Positions 10,248 through 20,372 of a stretch of 64,000 nt of DNA are shown in pieces. The DNA is from Platycnemis pennipes. Its lineage: Eukaryota; Arthropoda; Insecta; Odonata; Platycnemididae. The translations under genes were made by a program, and so were the position numbers. Below the pieces are notes generated by a model, which had not been told where the DNA came from, ran no database searches, and worked only from the letters and a program-made list of their open reading frames with translations. Numbering within the stretch: position 1 is the stretch's first letter; each line of letters starts with the position of its first letter. The DNA is taken from NCBI GenBank assembly GCA_933228895.1, contig OW121855.1, positions 69,898,698 through 69,962,697 on the forward strand, in the 5' to 3' direction.

Positions 10248-11698
10248 CTATGAATTTTCCGGACTGCTATGACTACGTGTTCCTCCGCTCCTTTCAATTT
10301 GGATGGTATTCACGTGATCAGCTGATTCTCTCCGTTCCCGCTGATCCGTTGAAGCATATGGCGTTGGCTTCATGTCCTGCGTATTACGTGGGAAACCATT
10401 TGTACGTCCTTCATTTGTTGGATAGTATCCTTGTCTCGGAGGTTCATTCCTTTCCTCACGTGCTCCTGGCCATTGGTGGCCCCTTTCACGTCTTGGTTCG
10501 CACGTCGGCTCCTTCACGATGCGGTCGTATCGGTTGAGCAGCACCAAGAACTCCGGCAATGAGGGGACATGGTGCGAGATTATCCCCGCATTTACTTCCG
10601 GTCCAAAATGTTCCTCTAGGCGATAAATAATCTCCTTGTCATTCATAGGAGGTATCAATTCTTTCGCCGTGCTTATCCGTGTAGTAGCATAGTCCACTCG
10701 ACTCATGTGACCTGTGTCGTTAAATTTTCCGGAATCCAGCATCCTTCTCACCTCCAATTGTTGTTCCTTTCCCCAGTATTGTGCGAGGAACATCTCTCTA
10801 AATTGTCCGAAACTAGTGTGCAAATGTGAGGTTGCAGTAAACCATTCTCCGGCCTGGGCATTCATCCCTTGCCTGACGACTCTCAACAAATCTTCATCTG
10901 ACAAGTGATACATTTCTGCGTATTCCTGCAATTACTTTATGTACTTCATGGGCCTGGATCCTCTTCTCCCGTCGTAGTGTGGTTTCCTAAGATTGATTGC
11001 TGGTACTTGAGTCATTGTTGGTCCTCTCATACTTGCTTCCTTTATCTTCTTTATTACTTCATCCCGGGCGATTTGATGGATACGTCGTTGGAGTTGCGCA
11101 TCTTCGGCGTTTACCTTTGAAGTTAAGTTTTCCATAGCTCCGACGTTTTCCTCAACTTTCGCGCGCACCTCATCTATCTCCCTCCTAGTTGCGGCTACTT
11201 CCGCCCTCATCTCCTAACATACTTATGTTATTTCTATGCGGATCTCTTCTTGCTTTTGTTCCACGGTCGCAGTGTGTGCGGTAAAATTTGTCTCCCACTC
11301 TGTTCTCATTGTTTCCATGCTTTGCCGTACGTGTTCTATTTTCTCTTGATTTATTTCCATCATCTGTCCAATTTTCGTTAGCATTATTTTTCCCGCTCTT
11401 CTTGTTCTAATTTCTTTCGGATCCTTGCTTCCTCCTCCTTCGTTTCCTCTTGTTTTTTCTCTTCTTCCCTCTCTCTTCTCATCTCTTTTATTAACGTTTC
11501 TAAAGTTAACTCGACTTTCTTCTCTCCCACTACTTCGAATTCATGTACATTTAAATCTATTCCTTTCTCTTCCAATGCTATTTTTAATCTTTCCCTTAAT
11601 TCCGGTTTTGTTTCGGTGATTACTAGCCCCAAATCCTTTAACTATTCAATGATTTCACCTTTCTTAAGTTCGTCAAAATGCTTCTTCACGGATGCCAT
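10248..11698 (-). pseudogene. Gypsy gag with SAP-like N-terminus
   Basis: Reading starts at the minus-strand ATG at 11698. The first residues, MASVKKHFDELKKGEIIE, are followed by a stop at about 11642 and then LKDLGLVITETKPELRERL, together resembling a SAP DNA/RNA-binding motif. A Glu/Lys-rich coiled-coil-like stretch follows to 11384. After a broken stretch the frame resumes at 11210 with a heptad-like region (EIDEVRAKVEENVGAMENL). One stop at about 10932 interrupts it, and it then runs on to 10248 with the capsid-like MYHLSDEDLLRVVRQGM and FGQFREMFLAQYW. No CCHC zinc knuckle is visible. Gag would form the particle that packages the RNA. Confidence 0.7.
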
Positions 11699-11930
11699 TG
11701 TGTTTACTCTTCTAGCACTTCAACAATGAAACTCGTATAAATATGCACTTATTGTTATGTAATTCAATATGTCGCGTCCCTCGCGTAATTTTTACGTTAG
11801 TATTACAACTCGCTATTTTAAATTACTCTATTCTCAGTTTCCTCGTGGTTTTTAAGATCTGTGCCCCTCATTATCCCCTCGCACATCCATCTACTCGTGC
11901 CCCACGTTGCGATGCCAATAATGTAACCCT

Positions 11931-12168
11931 AAATTTGTATGTCGTAAAAGGAAAAAATCAAATGGCCGTCCTCAATTCCAAGTTAAAGGCAATGATTATA
12001 ATAGATTCATTTTTCCCTTATGTACAGTTATGCACTTAAATGATGCTTTACTGGAGCACTAATTTATGTGTAATTAAATATATTTATTACTTTTCATATT
12101 ACCTTAGGGAATTCACCTGATATATAACTTAACCTGAATTCATGTTAAGTTATATATTGTGTTAACAC
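11931..12168. repeat. Left-arm block between gypsy and solo LTR
   Basis: These bases match, in reverse complement, 52012-52142 and then 53629-53680 of the right arm, where the match is split by a piggyBac insertion. The block is therefore older shared sequence, not part of an LTR, even though it sits between an LTR and the gypsy internal region. This is the main clue that the solo LTR and the gypsy body are not one simple insertion. Confidence 0.7.
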
Positions 12169-12823
12169 TGTAACCCTCTCACCCTACTCTCTTTTTCTTC
12201 TGCCGGTTATCTCAACTCTCCTTATCTCACACACACACTTACAATACATGCACATAAAATGCAGGCAACAAGATTTTCAATTGATTAAAGAATACCACTC
12301 ATATTACTCATGCACTCAATTGATACATTTAATTCCTTTGAAATCAAGAATTGGGCCCAATTTACATATTTGATACAAAACACATTTATATTAACCAATT
12401 AGCAATTTCACAACAATCTTATGAAATGGGCGTAAGCACTTTGAATGAAATGTTAATTGTTCCGATCCCTTTTGCACTTATCGTGATTGGTGGGTCTGGA
12501 CCTCCCTCTGTGAGATCGGGCCGGAGTGCCATGTCAAACTCCCGCCGACACCTTCCCCGTGATACTGCGCCTGCACCTCTCTGTCGATCACCTTTCATCG
12601 CCTCTGCTCCTTAATCTTCCCAATGTGTCCTACTCTCAAGCGTCCCGTCTTATTAGCCCCGATCTTATATGCCGACGCGTCCTTCTTTCTCGTGGGTTCT
12701 CGGGCCTACCTCTCTCCGACGCATCTGTCTCGCTCGCGTGCTTGCTCTTAACTTTCTTGTTTATTTACAGCATTGTTAATCCGCCGACGCCAGCTCACAT
12801 GGGAGCCTAATTGTTACGTTACA
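12169..12823 (-). mobile_element. Solo gypsy LTR with 4-bp target duplication
   Basis: On the plus strand this 655-bp unit begins TGTAACCC and ends GTTACGTTACA, giving the TG...CA ends of LTRs. It is flanked by ACAC on both sides (12165-12168 and 12824-12827), a 4-bp target duplication as expected for Ty3/gypsy integration. Bases 12207-12823 match the LTR at 3781-4397. The right arm shows a single GTGT at the matching place (about 52008-52011), the empty site. A solo LTR usually results from recombination between two LTRs of one insertion. Confidence 0.75.
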
Positions 12824-12999
12824 ACACAGGCATAGATTTTTACATCAGGCAGATTAAGGATTACAGCTAGTTCATTTGAAGGCCCCAACTATACTGTTAA
12901 AAACTTCTATTGGTTATATTTACCAGAACAAACATCTGAAGCACTCCCATTTAAGGAAGTGGTTCATGAATGATAACAAGTTGAGGCTGGAAGCTGGTG

Positions 13000-13445
13000 A
13001 AAAGTTGTTCTGAAGAAGAATTATTAACATCAAGTGATTTGATTAAATTTATCAATGATTAGATTATTTAGAGTGAGCTTCTATAAATGAATGATTGAAT
13101 GGCAAATGATTGGATTTGTTTGATCAAAATGACCGAGTCACTAAAAAAGAGATTTGACCAAGATTGGTAGACAGGAGGTCTACTGAAAACCTTTATATAA
13201 TAGGGAATCTCTAATGGGGTACATCTTGATACATATTGCCCTGATGAAGACAATCATCAAGGGGTAAGTGAATGGGAAGGAAGGCTTTGTGTGTTATTTA
13301 GCGCAAGTAGTGAGGTAGGTGAAAGATGAGAATTACATAAATATGAAGAGATTAGCTGAAAGAAGAATGAAGTGGAGAGCTATATCGAACTAATCTTGAG
13401 ATTTTTCTGATGATGATTGGATATATGTGGAGGGGGTGTTGTATG
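13000..13445 (+). pseudogene. Old RTE-like LINE 3' relic (left arm)
   Basis: Plus-strand frames give fragments such as DRVTKKE, DRRSTENL and EWEGRLCV. They align with the C-terminal region of RTE-like reverse transcriptases, also seen at 50649-50897 and 51578-51811. The end at about 13405-13425 reads ctaatcttgagatttttctgatgatgattg, the remains of the shared 3' terminus (see 51489). Heavily mutated. Present in both arms. Confidence 0.55.
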
Positions 13446-14459
13446 AAGATAGGATAATCTTCTAGTGTCAACATAGTGTCTCGCTAGATACTCTGATCCT
13501 ATTCTTGTGGGTATTTAAAAAAATTGTTATTTAAAGGGGGGTAAGGGATGGGATGCGTCTCAGAAAGCCTCTCCCATTCAAATGTCAACCTCTCCTGCAC
13601 GTGGTACCCCCTGCGTTTGCTGATGAGGCTCTGGCGACCGAGTTTCCCGGGATAAGGAAACCCCTGCTATCAAGAGTCAGTGGCTTGCACGGAAGGTAGA
13701 TGAGCAGTTAGTGGCTGGAGCGCACTATAAGAGGCAAGAAATCACCTCTAAAGGCAGAGGAACCATTATTGATCAGTGGCATCAGAGGAGATTGTAGTCC
13801 TTCATAGATGGGTGGAGATAAGTGTCTAAACGTCAGAGGAGGTCAAAAGAAACTTCACATCAGAGGGAACAGCTGTCTATGTAGTGCAAAAGAGGTGACT
13901 CAAAATAGACTGATGGAATATTTACTTGCATAGTCTTAGTAAGCTCATTGACAGTTAAACTGCAGTGTGGAAGGAAATCAAAACCACTGAATTATTTTTT
14001 ATTAAATATGTAGAGTAAATACAGAGAACTGTGGGGATAGATGTGTTGCTGATAATGGTAATCAGAACCCTAAATCTAGCGGGGGGAAGTAACAAGCTTA
14101 TCCACGTCATTATCCAATGAAATACTTGACTAGGACCACCAGTCAAAATTCCTATTTCGAATTCAAGAACAGATTTGAGGTTGGGGCTATTAGAGTGAGT
14201 AATGAATGAGATGATCAAAAGTGAGGTTGAAATTCTAGGTTTATGTAAAAATAAGGTGGGAGAGTAAGTGAGACTTTTATTGTGAAATACTTAGAATGAA
14301 ATTCATTGGGTGAGAAACAAGAGGTAGAAATGGAGTGGTCATGATGCAATTATAAACTAAATTAGTATGTATCATGGGTAATGTAACAGTTCTCAGAGCA
14401 TAATAGGCAAATTGTATTTGTTAATCCACTTCAACAATAGGAGGATAATGGTGAGAATC

Positions 14460-15008
14460 GAGTCTGAACCTCAAGATACAGTGATAGAACAGTCATGTTC
14501 CCCAAGCAGCAATGCTGATTAAGATGAATCAAAGGATTGTGAACTAGCCATTAAAGAGTTACCTGGTGAGATTGAGGCAGAGTTATCCTATGAGAAACCT
14601 GTCAATGTGATCGAGATGGATGACTTTTTTCTCTGCAGAAATCTTGTACATCTGGGAGGCACAAGACTCAAGAAAGTATCAAATTTATTACATTCTGGTC
14701 AAACAAATGTATATACATATAGCACAGTCTTGGCATAGTTATCCAGTTATGAATAGCGATGATGAACTACTCACGGCAGAATTCTGTATTAGAATTAAGA
14801 AAATTGATAGAATTTGTCAGAGGAACTGGAGAAATTCGTGGCTTCACCAACAGCTATATGTTGTCAAAAAAGATACAATGAATTGATAAAACCTGGGGAA
14901 GGATATGGATGGAAAATGTTAAGAAAGAGATTGAAGTCCCAAAGAAAAACCTTCAAAAGAGAAAACTGGAACCAAACAAACATTGCTTTGAGTGAAGAAA
15001 TATTTTAA
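14460..15008 (+). pseudogene. Coding-like stretch of unknown nature, in both arms
   Basis: Plus-strand frames with few stops give ELPGEIEAELSYEKPVNVIE, then FFLCRNLVHLGGTR and, from 14814, MSEELEKFVASPTAICCQKR. The right arm (49640-50110, minus strand) carries the same stretch with indels that shift the frame. The amino-acid patterns are more alike than random DNA would suggest, but I recognise no family. It could be a decayed exon or part of an unknown repeat. No intact gene is claimed. Confidence 0.3.
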
Positions 15009-15838
15009 AAAGGAATAAAAAAATAAGGAAGGAAACTGTGATAATTATAGGCAATCAAAGAAAGAAGAAAATCATAATATCTACAGAAAAGAAAACATCA
15101 CTATGAAATCCAGGCTAGAGAAAGAAAAGTGGACCAAGCAAATGCCTAAGGATATTGAAGAGGACTCTAAAAGAAGACAGCTAGACATAGAATTAACGAT
15201 AATAAAATCTTTCCATTACAATCCAGGAGCAAAGTGTACATTTCTTAAAGGCATGCGTGGAAATAAGCCAAAAGAAGACCAAATAAGTCTGGTACTTACA
15301 TAGAAAGAGTACAGAGAAGAATGTTTTCTTGGCAAGGATATCAGGGAAGAAAGGGGATGCACAGAAAAAGTAGTAGTATGTAGAAGAGGAGAAACCATGT
15401 CCACCAATAATTAGAATAACCAAGAAGTGCTTTTGTAAATTGTACTTGTGTTTTCTGTGCCTTTGCAGTGAAACTTGCCTCGAGTCTGAAGGGATAATGA
15501 CATTTTCCACAGAGAAGTCCACCATAGCAAAAGAGAATATGACCTTATTAATAATTTTGCTATTGTAATGTATTTTTCACCCAAATCAATACACATAATA
15601 AGATGTGTGATATTTAATTTCACTGCCCATCATTTAGTTCATCATTTAGTTCTTCATTGACATCATTATTCTGGTTTGTTCTAGCTCAGGTGATAGCTAA
15701 CCTCTGTGTCTAGAGGTTTCGTGTAATTGCGATAGGACAGTTCATTTGAGTGGAGGAAAGTTTGGTCTATTGATGCTTGCTGCTTATTTTTCTCAGAAAG
15801 GGACAAAATTGGTGGTTATTGACTCAAATTGCTTATTT

Positions 15839-17085
15839 CCCTGTCAAAAATGTCTGACCTGAAATTGTCAGATCTGGAATGCCATGTTCCTGGCATGGAA
15901 TTGGACAGTTGGGAACTGGTAGGGAACATATGGAACTGGTAGGGAACAAATGGAACTGGTAGGGAACGCATGAAACTGGCAGGGAACTGGTAGGAAACGT
16001 TCTATCAGTCACCATTTCTAGTGTTCAAACTCAAAAACTCAAGGCGATGAACAGAAGTCACCGAGAATCAGTAACAAAACTACTCCTGACTACTACCACA
16101 TGACCGAAAAACGAAAACAGATGACAAAACACGACACAAACAAAAGACCCGTCCCTAATACAAAGAAAACAAATGACAAAAAATTGTTTAAAGCTAATAA
16201 TAACCTATCAAAAAAGTTATGTAATCTTAACTTTAAAATTCGAAAAGATTCAATTGGTAACTTAAAGACGAAATTAAACTAAATACAACCGAATTTAAAA
16301 AGTGTGAAGATGGATTTTTACGAATATTAATGAAAACAAGTATACACCATGTTACAAAAACAAAGCGAAAACCTAATAAAACCTGTACAATAATACCAAT
16401 TTACCTATTAATACAAAGAAAACTACAGGAGGCTATACTTAATTCTAATAAATATAATGCAAATAGAGGAAATATTAGTAAAAAAAGAAAATTCTCAACA
16501 AACGCTCGATAATCCTGATTCTCAACATGCTCCTGCAAGACAGACAAAGACAGTGAAGTGCGGCTAATGCAGCAGTGCAAGGCAGTGTCTGTTTCCAAAC
16601 TTTACTGCTAGAAGGCGCAAGTTGGTGTACTCTTAACTGGAGCCACGAATAAATGTAACTCTGTTCGATAAACACTTTTTGAACTGAATTGAACAGTATT
16701 TTTGCACGCTAGTGTAAGTACCTCAAGGGAGTTCAGGGTCACTACTAAACCTAGTAATAAATGGATAACCAAAGACCAGGCCCGTACAAAAGATATCTTT
16801 TCCGCAAATGTTGGTTCCTTATTACAGCATATTATACAGTTAGTCTTGCACCATTGGTTATCTACAAATTCCTGGTCGAAAGATAACCTACCAGTTTCTG
16901 TATCACCATATCGGTCCCGGTTTTGATATTAGATTTCCTACAAGTTCCATATCGGAAATTTAAACTCCAGATCAGTGTGAGGTCTGACTTAGGTGGGGAA
17001 CTTGGGTGTCATGTCTGACTTTGGTTGGGAACTCGGGTGTCAGGTCTGACTTTGGTTGGGAACTCATTGGACATTTTTGATAGGG
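15839..17085. mobile_element. Unclassified TIR element with subterminal repeats
   Basis: It begins CCCTGTCAAAAATGTC and ends GACATTTTTGATAGGG, an inverted repeat of 16 bases with one mismatch. The right arm lacks this segment (matching place near 42400-42450). Inside the left end a 20-bp unit (ggaactggtagggaaca and variants) repeats about four times at 15910-15995. Inside the right end a 33-35-bp unit (tctgacttnggttgggaac) repeats three times at 16980-17065. No transposase is seen. Target duplication is unclear, though TTAA lies at the right edge. Confidence 0.5.
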
Positions 17086-17676
17086 TTAATAATTATTAAT
17101 TGAAATGCAAATCTAGTTTCCCATATCATTTTTGACAAACTCACTACAAATAGACAATACAGTGAATGATTATATGTGATGAGATTAAAGATGTTCCCCA
17201 TCATTTTACTATTACTCATATCCTGGTTTTGAATGAATTAAATAATCTTTTGGTTAGCTATTATCTGGCTCATATTCCACATTGACATGCAATTTTAGCC
17301 TGCCAAAATTTATTAAAATTAAAAAAGTAATTTTATTTATCTGAATATTATTTTGGTGATCTATTCTATCTCATTATTTTCTTTTGATTTTCCTTGTTAA
17401 TTTTCTTCTGTTGTCTCACAGGAATGATCTTGCATTAAACCTCTTAGTGTAAACCCAGATAGCACGTGACTGACAAGGAAGACCCAATGAGCTGTCCTTG
17501 ACATAATGCCAGGTAAAAATATGCATTCCTATCGTATAATCAGCACCCTTCATCATGAAATGCTCTGCGATAATTGGTTGAGGGTGCATCTTTCAACAGC
17601 ATTCATAACTGGCAGCTGCTTGTGTGTTATGGCTTAATGATTTCTTCCAAAAAGTCTCCTTGTTAGAAACAGATTA
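17086..17676. repeat. Left arm block with empty-site edge
   Basis: It matches the reverse complement of 40190-40650 (for 17140-17640) and of about 39780-39800 (for 17641-17676). The first bases match near 42320-42370. It stops exactly where the Harbinger-like element begins, and the match resumes at 26448. Confidence 0.75.
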
Positions 17677-18044
17677 AAGGTCTGCACACACCAGCGCAGA
17701 CCTCGAAAGTGGGATACGGGAGTGAAATTGGTGTGGAAATTTGCCAGAGGGGTGAATTTTATGTCCCGCAGACAAAGAAAAACATTCGTGGGACTACAGG
17801 GTGCATGTGGGCATCAGTACTTCCCGATTCAGTGATGCTTACAGTGTTAAGACTATGAAAATGTAATCTGATGGAGAGGAAGCTCTCTTATTACTCGCAT
17901 GGGCAGAAGACAAAGACCGTGAAAGATATACGAGCATTAGGGTGTCCCTTATTTTGCAAAAAAAAATAATTCTGCGAATTCTTTTGAGCTCACCCCCTAA
18001 ATATTTTCAATTGGGTCAGATTTTGATTTAGCTTTTCCACTGCA

Positions 18045-20160
18045 GGCAGTGGATCACAGGAGGGATAACAGAAAAAATTGGGTCACAAAAGAAATTCAAA
18101 ACTTATCTAGGATACTAAAAGATATGTTTTTGCAAATTCAGTATTCTAGTGATGATGGGTTGCATCAGCAGTACTCTCACCTTAAGAAAGAATATAAGAT
18201 ATTGATTAAAAAAACAAAAAGGGAGTATAATGACCAAAGGTTTAGGAATGACTCAAATCATTCTAAAATAGCCTGGGACATCATAAAAAACAATAGTAAT
18301 ACCAACCCTATAGTATTGCCTGATCTTGTTACAAATGAACATGGGAAAACTACAACAAACCCTATTGAAGTGTCCAATGCACTAAACCACTCATTCTTGC
18401 ACCTTACCAAGACAGCACTTTCCACCCAAGGTGGAGCTACTCAAGAAAACTATAAAATATGTAGCTCAATGTATCTTAAGCCCTGCTCGGAGAGTGAGCT
18501 GTGCTCTTATATAACCAAGATAGGCAGAAAAAAGTCTGCTGACATTGAGGGAATAACGGGAAAAGTAATTAAAGAATGTGGGTCTATCATACTGAGACCT
18601 TTACTCTCATTAGTAAACCAGTCCTTGTTAGAAGGTATATATCCTGACTCCTTGAAAGTTTCCAAGGTAGTCCCGGTATATAAGAACAAAGGTGATAGAA
18701 ATAATCTACAAAACTACAGGCCAGTATCTATAGTGCCACAATTTGGTAAATTATTTGAGTATGTATTCTGTAAAAGGCTCATTGACTATCTTGATAAGCA
18801 AAACATAATATCACTCCATCAATATGGCTTTCAGCAGGGAAAATCGACAGAACTAGCTCTATTTAATGCAATTGACAATGTCACTCAGGAAATTAATAAC
18901 AAAAACAAGGTAATGGGAATATTCTTTGACATGAGTAGAGCATTTGATGTTGTGGATCATGCCATATTACTTAAAAAATGTGAATCAATAGGTATAAGGG
19001 GCATTCCTCTAAATTGGCTTAAGACATATCTTCATGAAAGAAAACAGAGAGTTGCCTACCGGAAAGATGGGACAACTTATTTCTCCTCCAAATTAGAAGT
19101 TAAAAAGGGTGTACCACAGGGGTCAGTGTTGGGTCCTTTTCTCTTTCTGATATTCATCAATGATCTACCCAATAAAATTGTAACCTCTAATAATAAGTGT
19201 GTCTTGTATGCAGACGATGTAACCATCCTATCAAAAAGTAAAAATCCATCCACATTAATTGATACCAGTCAATATATAATAAAATACATGCAAAGTTGGT
19301 GTGATGACAATGAACTAATGTTAAATGATGATAAAACCAAAGTGATATTGTTTTCTGCTAGGCACTGCCCAAAGGACAATGATTTGTCACAATGCAAAAA
19401 TAATGATCTAAATGTTGTGGAGTGTATTAAGTTTCTTGGAATTTATGTAGACAGTAATCTGAAGTGGGATACACATATAGTACACTTGTGTAAAAAACTG
19501 AATACGGCATTTTATCTAATATCTGTGCTAAAGCATAGTGTAAGCCAGTATGTTCTGAAAACCCTCTACTATGGCTTATTCTACTCCAGAATGTCATATG
19601 GGATTGTAATATGGGGATCTTCTTCCCTACTTAATGATGTGTTCATTATTCAAAAAAAGTTAGTGAGAAGTATGTGTAAACTAAAGTGTCGTGCTCATTG
19701 TCGCCCCGTTTTCAAAAGTCTTGAATTACTTACTGTACCTTGTGTATATATATATCAGTGTGTCATATATGTAAAAAGGTATAAGGCAAATTTTACTATG
19801 AATAATAGCATACATACCCATGAAACCAGGAGGTGTAATGACATCCATGTCAAGCAATCAAACCTATCACTGGCGTCCAGAGGGCCTGAGTTCATGTGTA
19901 CAAAAATGTATAATAACTTACCTGTTTATATTAAAAATATAGAAAATTTTAATGTTTTTAAAAAGAGAGTCTCAGCGTACTTACTAGAGAAATGTTTTTA
20001 TAGCATAAAAGAGTACCTGCAATGTGAAGTGTAACATTCTTTTTTTTATTATGAATATTGTCTTAATTTTTGACGTGCCCTATATACTGGTATTATGATT
20101 GTATCGTGATATACTGTGTCCTTTGGGCAAATAAAAATATTATTATTATTATTATTATTT
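18045..20160 (+). mobile_element. LINE insertion with ATT-repeat tail
   Basis: The element ends with gggcaaataaaaat and then about seven ATT units (20139-20160), a tail type found on several CR1/Jockey-related LINEs. The left edge is near 18045, judged from where hAT-like sequence stops. I could not confirm a target duplication. It interrupts hAT element A between its left terminus and its transposase gene. Confidence 0.7.
18049..20034 (+). CDS. Jockey/CR1-like LINE reverse transcriptase, 5'-truncated
   Basis: The frame runs 661 codons without a stop. Reverse transcriptase motifs appear in order: VVPVYKNKGDRNNLQNYRPVS (about residue 205), QYGFQQGKSTELAL (about 262), GIFFDMSRAFDVVDH (motif A, about 290), GVPQGSVLGPFLF (motif B, about 354), CVLYADDVTIL (motif C with YADD, about 385), WCDDNELMLNDDKTKV and IKFLGIYVDSNLKWD. 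A C-terminal region of about 200 residues follows. The apurinic endonuclease that should precede it is absent, and the sequence joins hAT DNA directly at about 18045. The ATG at 18049 is simply the first in frame and lies close to the truncation. An enzyme of this type copies its RNA at a nicked target. The unbroken frame in such decayed surroundings argues for a recent arrival. Confidence 0.85.
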   Translation: MDHRRDNRKNWVTKEIQNLSRILKDMFLQIQYSSDDGLHQQYSHLKKEYKILIKKTKREYNDQRFRNDSNHSKIAWDIIKNNSNTNPIVLPDLVTNEHGKTTTNPIEVSNALNHSFLHLTKTALSTQGGATQENYKICSSMYLKPCSESELCSYITKIGRKKSADIEGITGKVIKECGSIILRPLLSLVNQSLLEGIYPDSLKVSKVVPVYKNKGDRNNLQNYRPVSIVPQFGKLFEYVFCKRLIDYLDKQNIISLHQYGFQQGKSTELALFNAIDNVTQEINNKNKVMGIFFDMSRAFDVVDHAILLKKCESIGIRGIPLNWLKTYLHERKQRVAYRKDGTTYFSSKLEVKKGVPQGSVLGPFLFLIFINDLPNKIVTSNNKCVLYADDVTILSKSKNPSTLIDTSQYIIKYMQSWCDDNELMLNDDKTKVILFSARHCPKDNDLSQCKNNDLNVVECIKFLGIYVDSNLKWDTHIVHLCKKLNTAFYLISVLKHSVSQYVLKTLYYGLFYSRMSYGIVIWGSSSLLNDVFIIQKKLVRSMCKLKCRAHCRPVFKSLELLTVPCVYIYQCVIYVKRYKANFTMNNSIHTHETRRCNDIHVKQSNLSLASRGPEFMCTKMYNNLPVYIKNIENFNVFKKRVSAYLLEKCFYSIKEYLQCEV

Positions 20161-20372
20161 ACTCAATAACAAAATTTCATCTCAATAGGCCGATAATAAC
20201 CCGTGCCGACTTGAGCTTGAAATTTGAATATTAGGAATAATAGGTTTTGTAGGTTAAAGTCAGGGAAAAAGCTATTGATACATGTTTCATATACTTATAA
20301 TTTTATGTTACAATTTAACACATTTTCACTCTGTAGACTATTATTGTTTTCAGTATCCTTTAGTTTTTAGTA

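Larger units (their letters stand above)
4398..11930 (-). mobile_element. Ty3/gypsy retrotransposon internal region (decayed)
   Basis: On the minus strand the order is gag (11698-10248), protease (10155-9769), reverse transcriptase (9787-8686), RNase H (8460-8089) and integrase (8087-7296). This order is diagnostic of Ty3/gypsy. The 5' edge at 11922-11930 reads GGGTTACA on the minus strand, the same last bases as the LTR at 12169-12823. It is followed by TTATTGGCATCGCAACG, which begins like a primer-binding site. So the internal region seems complete at its 5' end, but its 5' LTR is gone apart from about nine bases. Many stops and frameshifts make it inactive. A 2-kb DNA transposon splits its 3' part. 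Confidence 0.8.
12824..15838. repeat. Left arm of inverted duplication, central block
   Basis: It matches the reverse complement of 49540-52012 (for 12824-15080) and 42480-43310 (for about 15400-15838). The 13540-13830 part against 51100-51400 is especially well conserved. Old RTE-like LINE remains and a coding-like stretch lie inside both arms, so they predate the duplication. The right arm carries an extra 6 kb between the two partner regions. Confidence 0.8.

Noticed and set aside
9264..10908. Plus-strand frames of 64-167 codons
   Set aside because: They are antisense to the gypsy gag and pol frames, which show clear motifs.
11922..12167. First taken as the 5' LTR of the gypsy element, since it begins TG and ends CA
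   Set aside because: The same sequence occurs in the right arm without any gypsy element, so it is older shared DNA.
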